Positions 18,031 through 26,582 of a stretch of 64,000 bases of DNA are shown piece after piece. The notes beneath the pieces are model-generated. The model had not been told where the DNA came from and ran no database searches. It was given only the letters and a program-made list of their open reading frames with translations. The DNA comes from Cohaesibacter sp. (GTDB lineage Bacteria > Pseudomonadota > Alphaproteobacteria > Rhizobiales > Cohaesibacteraceae). The stretch is from NCBI GenBank assembly GCA_025210795.1, contig JAOAQZ010000020.1, positions 62,001-126,000 of the forward strand, in the 5' to 3' direction. Each line of letters begins with the position of its first letter. Position 1 is the stretch's first letter. The position numbers and the translations under genes are program-made.

Positions 18031-19304
18031 CAAAGCCCTTTCACGCCCTCGATCATGCAGGCGACCGCGCCTTCTAGATCCTCTTTCGTGCTGCAATAGG
18101 GAGGCATCAGATAAAGACTATTGCCAAGCGGACGGATCAGATAACCACCGGCAAGGAAATGGCGATAGAGACGAGGGCCGATATCGGCAAGATACCCACC
18201 ATCCTCAACCGCAACATCCACAGCAATGATCGTGCCTGCCTGACGGGGATTGGCAAACAGGCCGGAGGCCATCAAACAAGAGAGCATGGCACTTTGCATC
18301 TGTGCCAGATTATCAACTCGCTCTTGTACTGGTTCCTCTTCCCAAAGCCGCACATTGGCCACAGCAGCCGCACAAGCGATCGGGTTCGCCGTATAGGAGC
18401 TTGAATGAAAGAAGGTTTTTGTCCTGTCTTGCGAATAATGCGCATCAAAAATCTTTGACTTGCACAAGGTCACCGCAAGTGGCATGGACCCGCCCGTAAT
18501 GCCCTTGGATGAGCAAAGAATATCGGGACAGATTTTGGCCTGTTCGCTGGCAAAGAGCGTGCCGGTCCGGCCCCATCCGGTCATCACCTCATCGGCGATT
18601 AATAGCACATCATGGGCCTTGCAAATGGCCGCCATTTTGGCAAGGCAGTCCGCGCTATACATCATCATGCCGCCAGCGCCCAGAACCAGAGGCTCCAGAA
18701 TGAAGGCCGCTACATCCCCCTTGGCACAGGCGGTTTGAAGAGCATCAAGGCTTGCCTGCTCAGCCCCCACTTGCGGGAATGGCACTTTCTCCACGCCAAA
18801 CATCAGCGGCAGGTAAGGGGCGTTAAAGACGCCGCGCTCACCCACACTCATGGTGCCGATGGTATCGCCGTGATAGCTGTGCTCCATAACCAGAATGCGG
18901 GTGCGATCTTCGCCGCTATGTTTCCAATAGCCAAGCGCCATTTTAAGGGCAACTTCCACGGCGGTGGAGCCACTGTCGGAATAAAAGACATGGCTGAGCC
19001 CATCTGCATTCTTATCACCGCCCGGGCTTAGCTTGATCAGTTTCTCCGCCAGCTCTTCTGCCGGGTCATGGGTGAAACCGGCAAAAATAACCTGATCCAG
19101 CTTGGCTGCCTGCGCCTGAATGGCCTCAATGATCTGCGGGTGGCAATGGCCGTGGGTCACGACCCACCAGGAGGAAATGGCATCAAACAATCTTTGCCCA
19201 TTCTTGGCGGTCAGATAGGCCCCTTGTGCGCTGTCGATCACAGGAAAATCAGGCATCACCGCATGCTGGGTGAAAGGGTGCCAAACGGGGGATGAATGGG
19301 TCAT
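18030..19304 (-). CDS. bioA: Adenosylmethionine-8-amino-7-oxononanoate aminotransferase
   Basis: PLP-dependent aminotransferase of 424 residues that converts KAPA to DAPA with S-adenosylmethionine as amino donor. The N-terminal VWHPFTQH and AISSWWVVTHGHCHP motifs are characteristic of BioA. YHGDTIGTMSVG, LLIADEVMTGWGRTG and the PLP lysine in SSKGITGGSMPL (near residue 268) follow. A 63-bp gap separates it from bioD upstream; its stop overlaps the bioZ start. Length and motifs are complete. Confidence 0.97.
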   Translation of the reverse strand: MTHSSPVWHPFTQHAVMPDFPVIDSAQGAYLTAKNGQRLFDAISSWWVVTHGHCHPQIIEAIQAQAAKLDQVIFAGFTHDPAEELAEKLIKLSPGGDKNADGLSHVFYSDSGSTAVEVALKMALGYWKHSGEDRTRILVMEHSYHGDTIGTMSVGERGVFNAPYLPLMFGVEKVPFPQVGAEQASLDALQTACAKGDVAAFILEPLVLGAGGMMMYSADCLAKMAAICKAHDVLLIADEVMTGWGRTGTLFASEQAKICPDILCSSKGITGGSMPLAVTLCKSKIFDAHYSQDRTKTFFHSSSYTANPIACAAAVANVRLWEEEPVQERVDNLAQMQSAMLSCLMASGLFANPRQAGTIIAVDVAVEDGGYLADIGPRLYRHFLAGGYLIRPLGNSLYLMPPYCSTKEDLEGAVACMIEGVKGL

Positions 19305-19367
19305 GATTAGTCTTGCTCTCTTAATGGCGCTAAAGAATGGTCAAAAGCGGACCTGCGGCACCGGCCA

Positions 19368-20015
19368 TCAGTCGGGATTGCTTTGAAAATCGGCAATGTC
19401 GAAATGTGACGCAAAGGCTTCTTTAAGGCTTTGCGGATCCAGCTGCGACAAGACGGGAAGGCGGCCAAGCACCTTCACTTGGGCAAAATCACCAATGGTG
19501 CGCATATTATCATCATTCTCTTCGCCGATAAATGCCACGCCAATGACGCGCACGCCCCGATGGCGCAGGGCTTCCAGAGATAGAAGCGTGTGATTGATCG
19601 TGCCAAGTCCGGTGCGAGCGCATAAAACAACAGGACAGCCCCATCGGGCAACCTGATCAATGAGCAGCACTTGTCGGGTGAGAGGAACCATCAGGCCGCC
19701 CGCGCCTTCAATAATCAAAGGGCCTTGGGTCTGCGGCGGTGTGAGCGACGCGCAATGGATTTCAACCCCGTCAAGCTCGGCAGAGCGATGGGGGGACAGA
19801 GGGGCTGAAAGCCGCCAGCCTTCCTCCAGAATATTGTCGCTCGGAACACCGGAAAGACGCGCAACGATTGAGCTGTCGGTTTCTTCTTCAAGGCCAGACT
19901 GAACCGGCTTCCAGTAAGAGGCCCCGAGCGCACCCACAAGCGCGGCAGAGAAAATGGTTTTGCCAATGCCGGTATCTGTGCCCAGAACAGCAAGGGGAGA
20001 ATGGTGCAGTATCAT
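19368..20015 (-). CDS. bioD: Dethiobiotin synthetase
   Basis: ATP-dependent carboxylase of 215 residues that closes the ureido ring of dethiobiotin from DAPA and CO2. The N-terminal P-loop is [15 protein letters not shown], with [11 protein letters not shown] and [12 protein letters not shown] following, all typical of BioD. Its start overlaps the end of bioF by 4 bp, so the two are translationally coupled. Confidence 0.96.
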   Translation of the reverse strand: MILHHSPLAVLGTDTGIGKTIFSAALVGALGASYWKPVQSGLEEETDSSIVARLSGVPSDNILEEGWRLSAPLSPHRSAELDGVEIHCASLTPPQTQGPLIIEGAGGLMVPLTRQVLLIDQVARWGCPVVLCARTGLGTINHTLLSLEALRHRGVRVIGVAFIGEENDDNMRTIGDFAQVKVLGRLPVLSQLDPQSLKEAFASHFDIADFQSNPD

Positions 20016-21241
20016 AAGAGATCGTCCTTATATCCAAGGCCTTCGCGTAAAGAGGCAAACAGAAGATCAAGACTTGCCGGATCATTGTGAATGGTAAGGG
20101 CCAGTCTCAGCCGGGCCGTTCCATCCGGCACGGTCGGGGGGCGAATGCCGCGCACATCAAAGCCCGCGGCTTGCAGATGCGCGGCCATGGCCATGGTGCG
20201 CGCATTCTCCCTTAAAATAAGGGGCTGGATCTGTGTGCCGCTTGCTGCAAACTGATCTGCCGGCCCTTCGGATTGTTGTTCTGTGCCCGCCTGATCAGCA
20301 ATGACATTGTTAAGCTCGGATAGCTTAAGGCCTGCATGGGCGATCAAATCAAAAAGCGTCTCGCGCCGCTCCGGTTCATGTTCGACAATCTCAAGCGCCT
20401 TGCAGATGGCCACCGCATTAAGGGGCGAGGGGGCCGTTGCATAAATGAAAGGGCGGCAGCGATTGATAAGATAATCGCAAATAATCTTGCTTGCGCAAAC
20501 CAGCGCCCCTTGCGCGCCCAGAGCCTTGCCGCAGGTATGAACGGCAATCACATGATCCTGCCCTTCAAGACTGGCAGAGAGGCCGCGCCCTTGCGGGCCG
20601 AAAATCCCGGTGGCATGAGCTTCATCCAGAATGAGAAAGGCATCATGGCGCTTGGCGATTGCATCAAAGGCCAGAAGATCTGCCCGATCCCCGTCCATGG
20701 AATAAAGGGTCTCAAGCGCAATCCAGATCTGGCCTTTGTGACCACCCGCGCGCCACGCCTTGATTGCCTCTTCAAAGGCCTCAGGGTCATTATGACGAGC
20801 GGCCTGACTATGGGCTTTGGAGCCGCGAATGCCATCATGGCTGGAGGCATGAATGAGCTCGTCATAAAGGATCAAATCGCCCTGACGGGGAAGGGTGGTC
20901 AAAAGGGCGTGATTGGCCATATAGCCCGCGCCGAAAAAGAGCGTCTGTTCAGCCCCGAAAAACCGGGCCGCTTTATGCTCAAGCTTTTCATGCTCAGCGC
21001 AATTGCCGCGCAAAAGGCGCGAGCCGCCCGCCCCGACCGGTGTGCCGGATGCCATGGCATCGCAAAGGGCTTGCTTTATGGCCGGATCACCCGCAAGGCC
21101 CAGATAATCATTGGAGGCATAATCAAGCCCTGCGCGCGGGATCAGAACCCGCCGCTGATCACGTTTTTCCAACCGCTCAAGCGTTTTGGAAAAACGGGCC
21201 AGAGCGGATGCGCCAGCAATCTGTTGAGGCTCTTTTTGCAT
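20012..21241 (-). CDS. bioF: 8-Amino-7-oxononanoate synthase
   Basis: PLP enzyme of the alpha-oxoamine synthase family (409 residues) that condenses pimeloyl-ACP or -CoA with L-alanine. Seen are [41 protein letters not shown] and the PLP-lysine region [13 protein letters not shown] stretch around residues 325-340 ([14 protein letters not shown]) looks like a small lineage insertion before the C-terminal domain. It is the first gene of bioFDAZ; a GGTGGAG ribosome site precedes the ATG. Biotin synthase bioB is absent from the start of this operon, unlike the usual bioBFDAZ order of relatives. Confidence 0.95.
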   Translation of the reverse strand: MQKEPQQIAGASALARFSKTLERLEKRDQRRVLIPRAGLDYASNDYLGLAGDPAIKQALCDAMASGTPVGAGGSRLLRGNCAEHEKLEHKAARFFGAEQTLFFGAGYMANHALLTTLPRQGDLILYDELIHASSHDGIRGSKAHSQAARHNDPEAFEEAIKAWRAGGHKGQIWIALETLYSMDGDRADLLAFDAIAKRHDAFLILDEAHATGIFGPQGRGLSASLEGQDHVIAVHTCGKALGAQGALVCASKIICDYLINRCRPFIYATAPSPLNAVAICKALEIVEHEPERRETLFDLIAHAGLKLSELNNVIADQAGTEQQSEGPADQFAASGTQIQPLILRENARTMAMAAHLQAAGFDVRGIRPPTVPDGTARLRLALTIHNDPASLDLLFASLREGLGYKDDLL

Positions 21242-21331
21242 TCTTCTCCACCATCACGGAACGCTGCCCAATGGATAGTCTGTGCGGGTCGGGCAAGTCC
21301 AAGTGGCAGTGTCTTAGTCGGATAAAGGCTC

Positions 21332-21345
21332 TTTGCCTAGGCAAA
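21332..21345. promoter_or_regulatory. Perfect palindrome upstream of the biotin operon
   Basis: TTTGCCTAGGCAAA is a perfect 14-bp palindrome about 90 bp upstream of the bioF start, a suitable place for a repressor. It does not resemble the BioR box (TTATCTATAA type) expected in Hyphomicrobiales. The regulator is unknown. Confidence 0.4.
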
Positions 21346-21423
21346 ATTGCTAATCTTTAGATGAAGCCCCAGCCTAAAGGCCAGCTAAGAAAGAATTTTG
21401 CTTCAAACGGTCAAAAAGTAGAA

Positions 21424-21454
21424 AATAAAAAGGCAGACCAAGCGGCCTGCCTTT
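21424..21454 (-). terminator. Rho-independent terminator of the acyl-CoA dehydrogenase gene
   Basis: AAAGGCAG (21429-21436) pairs with CTGCCTTT (21447-21454); on the minus strand it is followed by TTTTTATTTTC. It lies about 215 bp beyond the dehydrogenase stop and isolates the biotin operon from upstream transcription. Confidence 0.75.
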
Positions 21455-21669
21455 GGTGTGTCAGCATTGAGAAAGCGGAAAATAGGGGAGGTATCGCCCA
21501 AAAGCCCGACCATCCAGGACAAGACTTGAAAATCAAGACAAAGCTAGAATAAGGGCGGGCAGGACAAAAAGGTGTGGGGACCTATGGGGGAAGAAACAAG
21601 GACCATGTGGGGAATGGCCCTTGCTCTTGTCCTTAGAGGGATGATCCCTCCCCTAAAACACTGCTGCCC

Positions 21670-22827
21670 TTATGGCATGTCAACATCAGCAAGGCCCTTG
21701 GCCCGCTTTTGCAACGAGCGGGCAATCACCACGCGCTGGATCTCGGTTGTGCCATCCACCAGCTTGAGCATTTGCGCAAGGCGTGAGAGGCGATCAAGAT
21801 CATATTGCTTGAGAAGACCATAGCCGCCCAGCATCTGGGTACAGGCATTGGCCGCTTTCAGCGCTGCATCTGGCGCAAAGCGCTTGGCATGGGCAGCGGC
21901 AAGAGGGCCGTCTGGCGTGCCAACGAGGCCAGCTGCTTTTTTGTAGAGAAGGCGCGAGATTTCCAGATCGGTGGCAATATCGGCCATCATCCACTGGATG
22001 CCTTCCAGATCCAACTCCTTGCCCCCAAACATGTCGCGCTGTTTGGCAAAAGAGAGAGCCGTATCAAGCGCGACTTCCATCAGGCCGCAACAGCCAGAAG
22101 CAATAGAGGCACGTGCAATATCAATCGCCATCAAAGAGCCGGAAAGGCCTTTGCCCGGGGGCAGGATAATATTTTCTGCAGGCACTTCCACATTGTCCAG
22201 ATACATATCGGCCAACGGCAGGAAGTTGAAGGACGCGGTTTCATAGCGCGGGCCGAAACTGACACCGGGTGCGTCAGCAGGCACGGCAATCATCGCCATA
22301 TCCTTGTGCCCCGGCTCATCAGAGGTTTTGACCACAACAAAATAGACATCCGCTTCCGTTGCAAGGGAAACCCAGGCCTTGCGACCGGAAATGGTGTAGG
22401 AGCCGGAGCCGCCATCAACACTTGCTTTTGTATGCATGACCATCGGGTCGGAGCCGGACTGGGGCTCGGTCAGGACAAAGCCTGCCAGTTTCTTGCCGCT
22501 TGTCAGATCCCGTGCCCATTTTTCCTTTGCCGCATCGGTTCCAAAGCCGCACAGGGCAAAAGAGCAAATGTTATGCATGGATAGACCAAAAGCATAGGCC
22601 CCGTCGCCTTTGCCAAGCTCTTCATAAACCTGAATGCCATCACCGAGGGAAAGGCCCTGACCACCAAATTCCGGTGGGCAATAAAGACCCAACAGCCCGT
22701 CTGCTGCGGCTTTGTCAGACGCGGCACGAGGCCAGACACCGGCCTTGTTCCAATCGTGAATTTCGGGCTTGATGACAGTGTCGGCGTGATTGCGTGCCGC
22801 CGCCAGAATACTTTCCAAATCACTCAT
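21670..22827 (-). CDS. Acyl-CoA dehydrogenase family protein
   Basis: FAD-dependent acyl-CoA dehydrogenase fold, 385 residues from the ATG at 22827, which has a GGAGG site 7 nt before it. Seen are GFVLTEPQSGSD (flavin/substrate loop), YTISGRKAWVSLATEAD, the QRDMFGGKELDLEGIQWMMAD helix and the C-terminal GGYGLLKQYDLDRL. Where medium-chain enzymes carry the catalytic base in a YEGT motif, this protein has VDGTTEIQ, so the base may be aspartate or sit elsewhere, as in isovaleryl-CoA dehydrogenases. Substrate cannot be told. It is monocistronic, with a TetR-type operator candidate upstream, so fatty- or amino-acid-responsive control is plausible. Confidence 0.9.
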   Translation of the reverse strand: MSDLESILAAARNHADTVIKPEIHDWNKAGVWPRAASDKAAADGLLGLYCPPEFGGQGLSLGDGIQVYEELGKGDGAYAFGLSMHNICSFALCGFGTDAAKEKWARDLTSGKKLAGFVLTEPQSGSDPMVMHTKASVDGGSGSYTISGRKAWVSLATEADVYFVVVKTSDEPGHKDMAMIAVPADAPGVSFGPRYETASFNFLPLADMYLDNVEVPAENIILPPGKGLSGSLMAIDIARASIASGCCGLMEVALDTALSFAKQRDMFGGKELDLEGIQWMMADIATDLEISRLLYKKAAGLVGTPDGPLAAAHAKRFAPDAALKAANACTQMLGGYGLLKQYDLDRLSRLAQMLKLVDGTTEIQRVVIARSLQKRAKGLADVDMP

Positions 22828-22962
22828 GAGTTCCTCCATGTCTGCCTTTTTATGAAGATGGCAGCCTCTTTGTTTGATCTGTTTTGATCTATCATTGCCT
22901 CCCTGCATCTTCGGTGCCCCTGTGGTGATGTCAGCAGGCAAAGAGGAGGGTAGATTTATATA

Positions 22963-22976
22963 AACGCACATTCGTT
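22963..22976. promoter_or_regulatory. Candidate TetR-type operator of the acyl-CoA dehydrogenase gene
   Basis: AACGCACATTCGTT is an inverted repeat AACG-N6-CGTT about 140 bp upstream of the dehydrogenase start. TetR-family regulators of acyl-CoA metabolism often bind AACG/CGTT palindromes. Regulator and use are inferred. Confidence 0.35.
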
Positions 22977-23016
22977 AGTTTTATAATTAGCCCTATCTTT
23001 TCTCCCTGTGCAATCT

Positions 23017-23033
23017 CTTTTTGCTGCAAAAAG
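23017..23033. promoter_or_regulatory. Interrupted palindrome in the exopolysaccharide promoter region
   Basis: CTTTTTGC and GCAAAAAG are perfect 8-bp arms with one base between them, about 320 bp upstream of the first polysaccharide gene. It is an operator candidate; no known consensus is recognised. Confidence 0.3.
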
Positions 23034-23353
23034 GTCGCGGTTAGACGAAGGGGGGATAGAGGCAAGGTTAGGCCGCATGCTTCCCATGCTCTCATCGCCT
23101 TTCAAACCATTAAGCCAAAAAGGTTCGGCCGGACTGAAGGGCAAACAGGGCGTAAAATTATGCGTAACAAGGTTCATCACTGTTAAGGAGAGACTTTCTT
23201 AAGCCTTTTGCAACAGCCCGCGATTTACAGTGGTTCAAAGATAAATGAAATGCCCTCTTTGCACCCTCGTTCCGGGAGATGAGCAGGGTAATAAGCCGCA
23301 AAACAGGAAAATTGACAGTCGGTGAATGAAGGCACCGGCTTAAGGTTGAGTGA

Positions 23354-24943
23354 ATGAAGGCAATGGCAAAATCTGTCTCCTATGGCGCGCCGGATATGGC
23401 GTCAGCGCTGCCTTCTGCCTCTGCTTCACAAGGCGGGGCGGACTCGCCCCAGATGTCAGGTCAGATACCCGCTCAGATCGCTCTTGCCAAACTGGCTTTT
23501 ACCACCAACAGGCTGGTCTTTACCCTGCTTGCCTGCCTTGTGGTCACCATCTTTCCCATTGCAGGCTTCCTTTACTCTCCCTTGATTGCCGTCCTGGGGC
23601 AGGTGCTGCTGATGTCGCTTCTGGCGATCTATTTCACCCCAGTGGCCCCAAAGGTTATTTTCTTTGCCCTCGTTTTCCAGAATATCATCATCTCCCTTTT
23701 CTCGGGCTATGTGGATGATGCGGATACATTTAACATCCTCAAAGGATTTAACTTTCTATCCATGATGATCGGCTGGCTGTGGCTTTTTGGCCATTATGCC
23801 ATGAATTGGCGCAGCCATTCGCGTCAGGTCAACCGTATTATGGGCGCAGGACTGATCGCTTTTCTTATGATTGCGATCTATCTACTGCTGGGCATGGCAA
23901 AAAACCCCATGGCAGCCATAATTTATCTGCGCAACATCATCACGCCTATGGTGATGTTCCAGATTTTCTTTCTGACAGCTCTGCGCTTTCGCCAGTCTCT
24001 TTTGCCATTTTTTGTGACAGTCACTGGTTTTGTCGCCATGATGGGTTGGATCGAGATGCTGGACCGGGAATTGTGGCTTAGCTTGACCAATGGCTGGACC
24101 TATTGGGGCAAAATTTTAGAGAAAGATATTCTTAATCTCGTCTGGGACGCAGCGGCCAGAAAAACTGGTTATGTGACCATGGGCGTGATTGATTCCATGC
24201 GGGTGGATTTTCTCAATACGCCCCTTCTGGGCAAGGGAGCTTTGGTGATTGTGCGCATGAACGGGCCCAATCTGCACCCGATCTCCTATTCCTATATGCT
24301 CAGTTTCTTGGCCCTTGTCTTGCTATTCTCGGGGAGGGCCCTGTGGGTGCTGCCTCTTATTCCGCTTCTGGTCCTTGCCAGTGCCAAAGGCTCGATCATT
24401 CTTATTTTCCTTGCTTGCTGTGCTCTCCTTGCACGCAAGTTATTCGGGGCCGCCTTTGCACTGGCCTCTCTCGTGCTTGTGCTGATTCTCTATTTCGTAC
24501 TGGGCATTGTGGTGGGACTAGATATCGGGGATTTCCACGTTCTTGGCTTCATGGGCGGGGTGCATGACTTTATCGGCAATCCATTGGGGCGCGGATTAGG
24601 GGATGGGGGCAATTTGGCCACCAAATTTGGCAAACTTGACTGGTCTGCCTATCAGGCTGCGGGCCGAACTCCAACGGCGATGGAAAGTGCCGTTGGGGTG
24701 ATGCTCAGGCAACTGGGTGTCGCGACCTTTGGGCTTCTTGCCTGCTATGCCTGGATCGCGATCCAAACCTTCAAGCTTTCATGGTATAGCCGGGTCAATC
24801 TGCATTCCATTGCTGCTTTCGCGCTTTTGATCATTCTCGTCAATGGGGTCTTTCAGGAAGAGGCACTTTTCTCTCCTCTCGCGCTTGGGGCGCTAATGGC
24901 ACTAAACGGGCATATTCTCGGCTCAGCTTTACGCCGTACATAA
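23354..24943 (+). CDS. Wzy-like polysaccharide polymerase / O-antigen ligase family membrane protein
   Basis: Integral membrane protein of 529 residues with about a dozen hydrophobic segments from residue 45 on and a cytoplasmic N-terminal tail of 40 residues rich in Ala, Ser and Gln. The topology and the extended periplasmic loop after RMNGPNLHPISYSYML, with FIGNPLGRGLGDGGN later, fit the O-antigen ligase/Wzy polymerase superfamily, which joins lipid-linked repeat units. Family-level identity is inferred from topology and from neighbours (flippase, glycosyltransferase, chain-length regulator). Two starts are possible: ATG at 23354, or ATG at 23363 with GAAGG directly before it. It heads the cluster. 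Confidence 0.75.
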   Translation: MKAMAKSVSYGAPDMASALPSASASQGGADSPQMSGQIPAQIALAKLAFTTNRLVFTLLACLVVTIFPIAGFLYSPLIAVLGQVLLMSLLAIYFTPVAPKVIFFALVFQNIIISLFSGYVDDADTFNILKGFNFLSMMIGWLWLFGHYAMNWRSHSRQVNRIMGAGLIAFLMIAIYLLLGMAKNPMAAIIYLRNIITPMVMFQIFFLTALRFRQSLLPFFVTVTGFVAMMGWIEMLDRELWLSLTNGWTYWGKILEKDILNLVWDAAARKTGYVTMGVIDSMRVDFLNTPLLGKGALVIVRMNGPNLHPISYSYMLSFLALVLLFSGRALWVLPLIPLLVLASAKGSIILIFLACCALLARKLFGAAFALASLVLVLILYFVLGIVVGLDIGDFHVLGFMGGVHDFIGNPLGRGLGDGGNLATKFGKLDWSAYQAAGRTPTAMESAVGVMLRQLGVATFGLLACYAWIAIQTFKLSWYSRVNLHSIAAFALLIILVNGVFQEEALFSPLALGALMALNGHILGSALRRT

Positions 24944-25065
24944 TCCTTCATTAACCCTGCCTGTAAACGGAATATTCTCATCATGTCTCTATGCTTGAAG
25001 AGCTATTCTGCATTGGCTCTCCCTGAGCGATAAGGGAGGAGCCTGCAACCCATGCAAGGCCTATA

Positions 25066-26496
25066 ATGAAACCAGATCACACAGTCCCGGCTCCAACAGC
25101 AATGGCTTCTCTCATCTCACGCCTTAAAAATCTGGGCGCAAGCTCCATTGCCAAAGGCATTGTCGGCACCATGATGCTCAAAGTTGCCAGCGCCATTATC
25201 GCTTTTTCGCTTTTCTCGCTTGCCGCCAATGCGGCAGGGGCTGAGGAATTCGGCAAATTCTCAGTATTCTTTTCTGTCGCTTCCATGATGTCTATCGTAG
25301 CAGCAGCAGGGCAGGAGCTGAAAGTCGTGCGCGCCTGGAACCAATATATGGCGCAAAAACAGCCTGCACTGGCGCTTGGCGCTGTGCGTTATGGCTGGAT
25401 CCTCACCCTTGTCGGCACCGCTATAGTGGCCGTGGTTTTTGGTGTGTTTTTACTGGCTGATCTGGCCATCACCCCCTTGCAAATCGGTGGCGATTGGTTG
25501 TTGGCCTTAGCAACCATCGCCTTTATGGCAACCAATACCATTGCCCTGTTCACCGCCCATCTGGCACGGGCAATTGTGTCCATTCAGGTAGGAGATGGTC
25601 ATCATGAGCTTACGTGGCGCAGCCTTGTGATTGCAATTTTGCTGGCAAGCCTGATTATGGGGCATGGGATCACCACCACCGAAATCTTTGCCGTCTCGGC
25701 TCTGGGGCTGATGCTGGTGATTGCCATCCAGACCGTTTATATCAATCGAAAATTGGCGTTAGATGTTGGCAATGCCAAGCCGGACTATGATCTGAAAACA
25801 TGGAACCCGCGCAGCTTCCGCCTTTGGCTTGCATCCATTATGGAGGCCTCTAACCAGCATCTTGAAGTGTTCATGATTGGTGTTTTGCTGCATCCTCTGG
25901 CAGCGGGGGCCTATTTTGTGGCAAGCCGCCTTGCCAATGCCTTTGCCCTTGCAGCCGATGGCATCAATACCTTTGGCACTCGCCGCGTGCCGGGACTTTA
26001 TTTTGCAGGTGAAAAGCGCGAACTATCCCAAAGCTTGCGCCTGATGGCGCTGATGAGCCTTGCCATTGTGGTGGGTGGTGTCGGCACCGTTCTGATTGCA
26101 GGGGACTGGTTGCTCTTGATCTTTGGCCGCGATTATATGGCCTATTACTGGGTTTTGGTCATTCTATCGGTGGGCACTGCTATTTCTGCAGCTGTTGGTC
26201 CAGCACCGGCCTATCTGAAGCTAACCGGCCACGAAGCCCATTATATGAGCGTCGTATCAGGCTCTGTTATTTTGCGCATTATCGGCTTTATCGTGATCAT
26301 TCCCTATTTTGGCATAATCGGCGCAGCCATCGTGACCGCCTCCATTTTGGCCGTCATGTCTTTGTATCTTAATTATCAGTGCAGAAAACAGACGGGAATG
26401 GATCCCTCCATCCTGTGTCTGTTCCGTGATCCGGTGATCGAGCCAACGGCCAAGGAAAATGCCTCCCCTCCGCCAGAGGCCTTGGCGGCGGAATAG
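25066..26496 (+). CDS. Wzx-like polysaccharide flippase (MOP superfamily)
   Basis: Membrane protein of 476 residues with 12 to 14 predicted transmembrane helices. The N-terminal pattern LKVASAIIAFSLFSLAANAAGAEEFGKFSVF is the MATE/Wzx opening, in which the AEEFGKFS element marks the second helix. These proteins flip undecaprenyl-linked repeat units to the periplasm. It follows the polymerase gene after a 122-bp gap without a terminator. The C-terminal tail after the last helix is short and charged. It could also be called an oligosaccharide flippase or PST transporter; substrate unknown. Confidence 0.85.
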   Translation: MKPDHTVPAPTAMASLISRLKNLGASSIAKGIVGTMMLKVASAIIAFSLFSLAANAAGAEEFGKFSVFFSVASMMSIVAAAGQELKVVRAWNQYMAQKQPALALGAVRYGWILTLVGTAIVAVVFGVFLLADLAITPLQIGGDWLLALATIAFMATNTIALFTAHLARAIVSIQVGDGHHELTWRSLVIAILLASLIMGHGITTTEIFAVSALGLMLVIAIQTVYINRKLALDVGNAKPDYDLKTWNPRSFRLWLASIMEASNQHLEVFMIGVLLHPLAAGAYFVASRLANAFALAADGINTFGTRRVPGLYFAGEKRELSQSLRLMALMSLAIVVGGVGTVLIAGDWLLLIFGRDYMAYYWVLVILSVGTAISAAVGPAPAYLKLTGHEAHYMSVVSGSVILRIIGFIVIIPYFGIIGAAIVTASILAVMSLYLNYQCRKQTGMDPSILCLFRDPVIEPTAKENASPPPEALAAE

Positions 26497-26501
26497 AATG
26501 G

Positions 26502-26523
26502 GGCCTTTCTTTGAAGAAGGGCC
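26502..26523 (+). other. Intercistronic hairpin between flippase and GT4 genes
   Basis: GGCCTTTCTT and AAGAAGGGCC form a 10-bp stem with one G-U pair and almost no loop. No T-run follows, so it is more likely an mRNA stability or processing element than a terminator. Confidence 0.35.
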
Positions 26524-26582
26524 GCAACCCTTATGGAAATCAAAGACGTAAACTAGAACCAGACAATCAGGCACAAAGCATA

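Larger units (their letters stand above)
21242..21669. other. Intergenic region between acyl-CoA dehydrogenase gene and bioF
   Basis: It contains the dehydrogenase terminator (21424-21454) and, nearer bioF, a perfect 14-bp palindrome (21332-21345). A bioB gene or fragment is not present in any frame, and no TTAT-type BioR box is visible. Confidence 0.5.
22828..23353. other. Divergent region between the acyl-CoA dehydrogenase gene and the exopolysaccharide cluster
   Basis: Two operator-like repeats are visible. AACG-N6-CGTT lies at 22963-22976 near the dehydrogenase, and CTTTTTGC-T-GCAAAAAG at 23017-23033 lies farther toward the cluster. A 13-bp direct repeat GTGAATGAAGGCA occurs at 23322-23334 and again over the polymerase start at 23350-23362. 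No additional gene is supported. Confidence 0.5.

Noticed and set aside
20336..21325. Open frame of 329 codons on the plus strand across bioF
   Set aside because: It lies entirely antisense to bioF, whose full set of PLP-enzyme motifs is in the other strand; its translation has no recognisable domain and a composition typical of a mirror frame.
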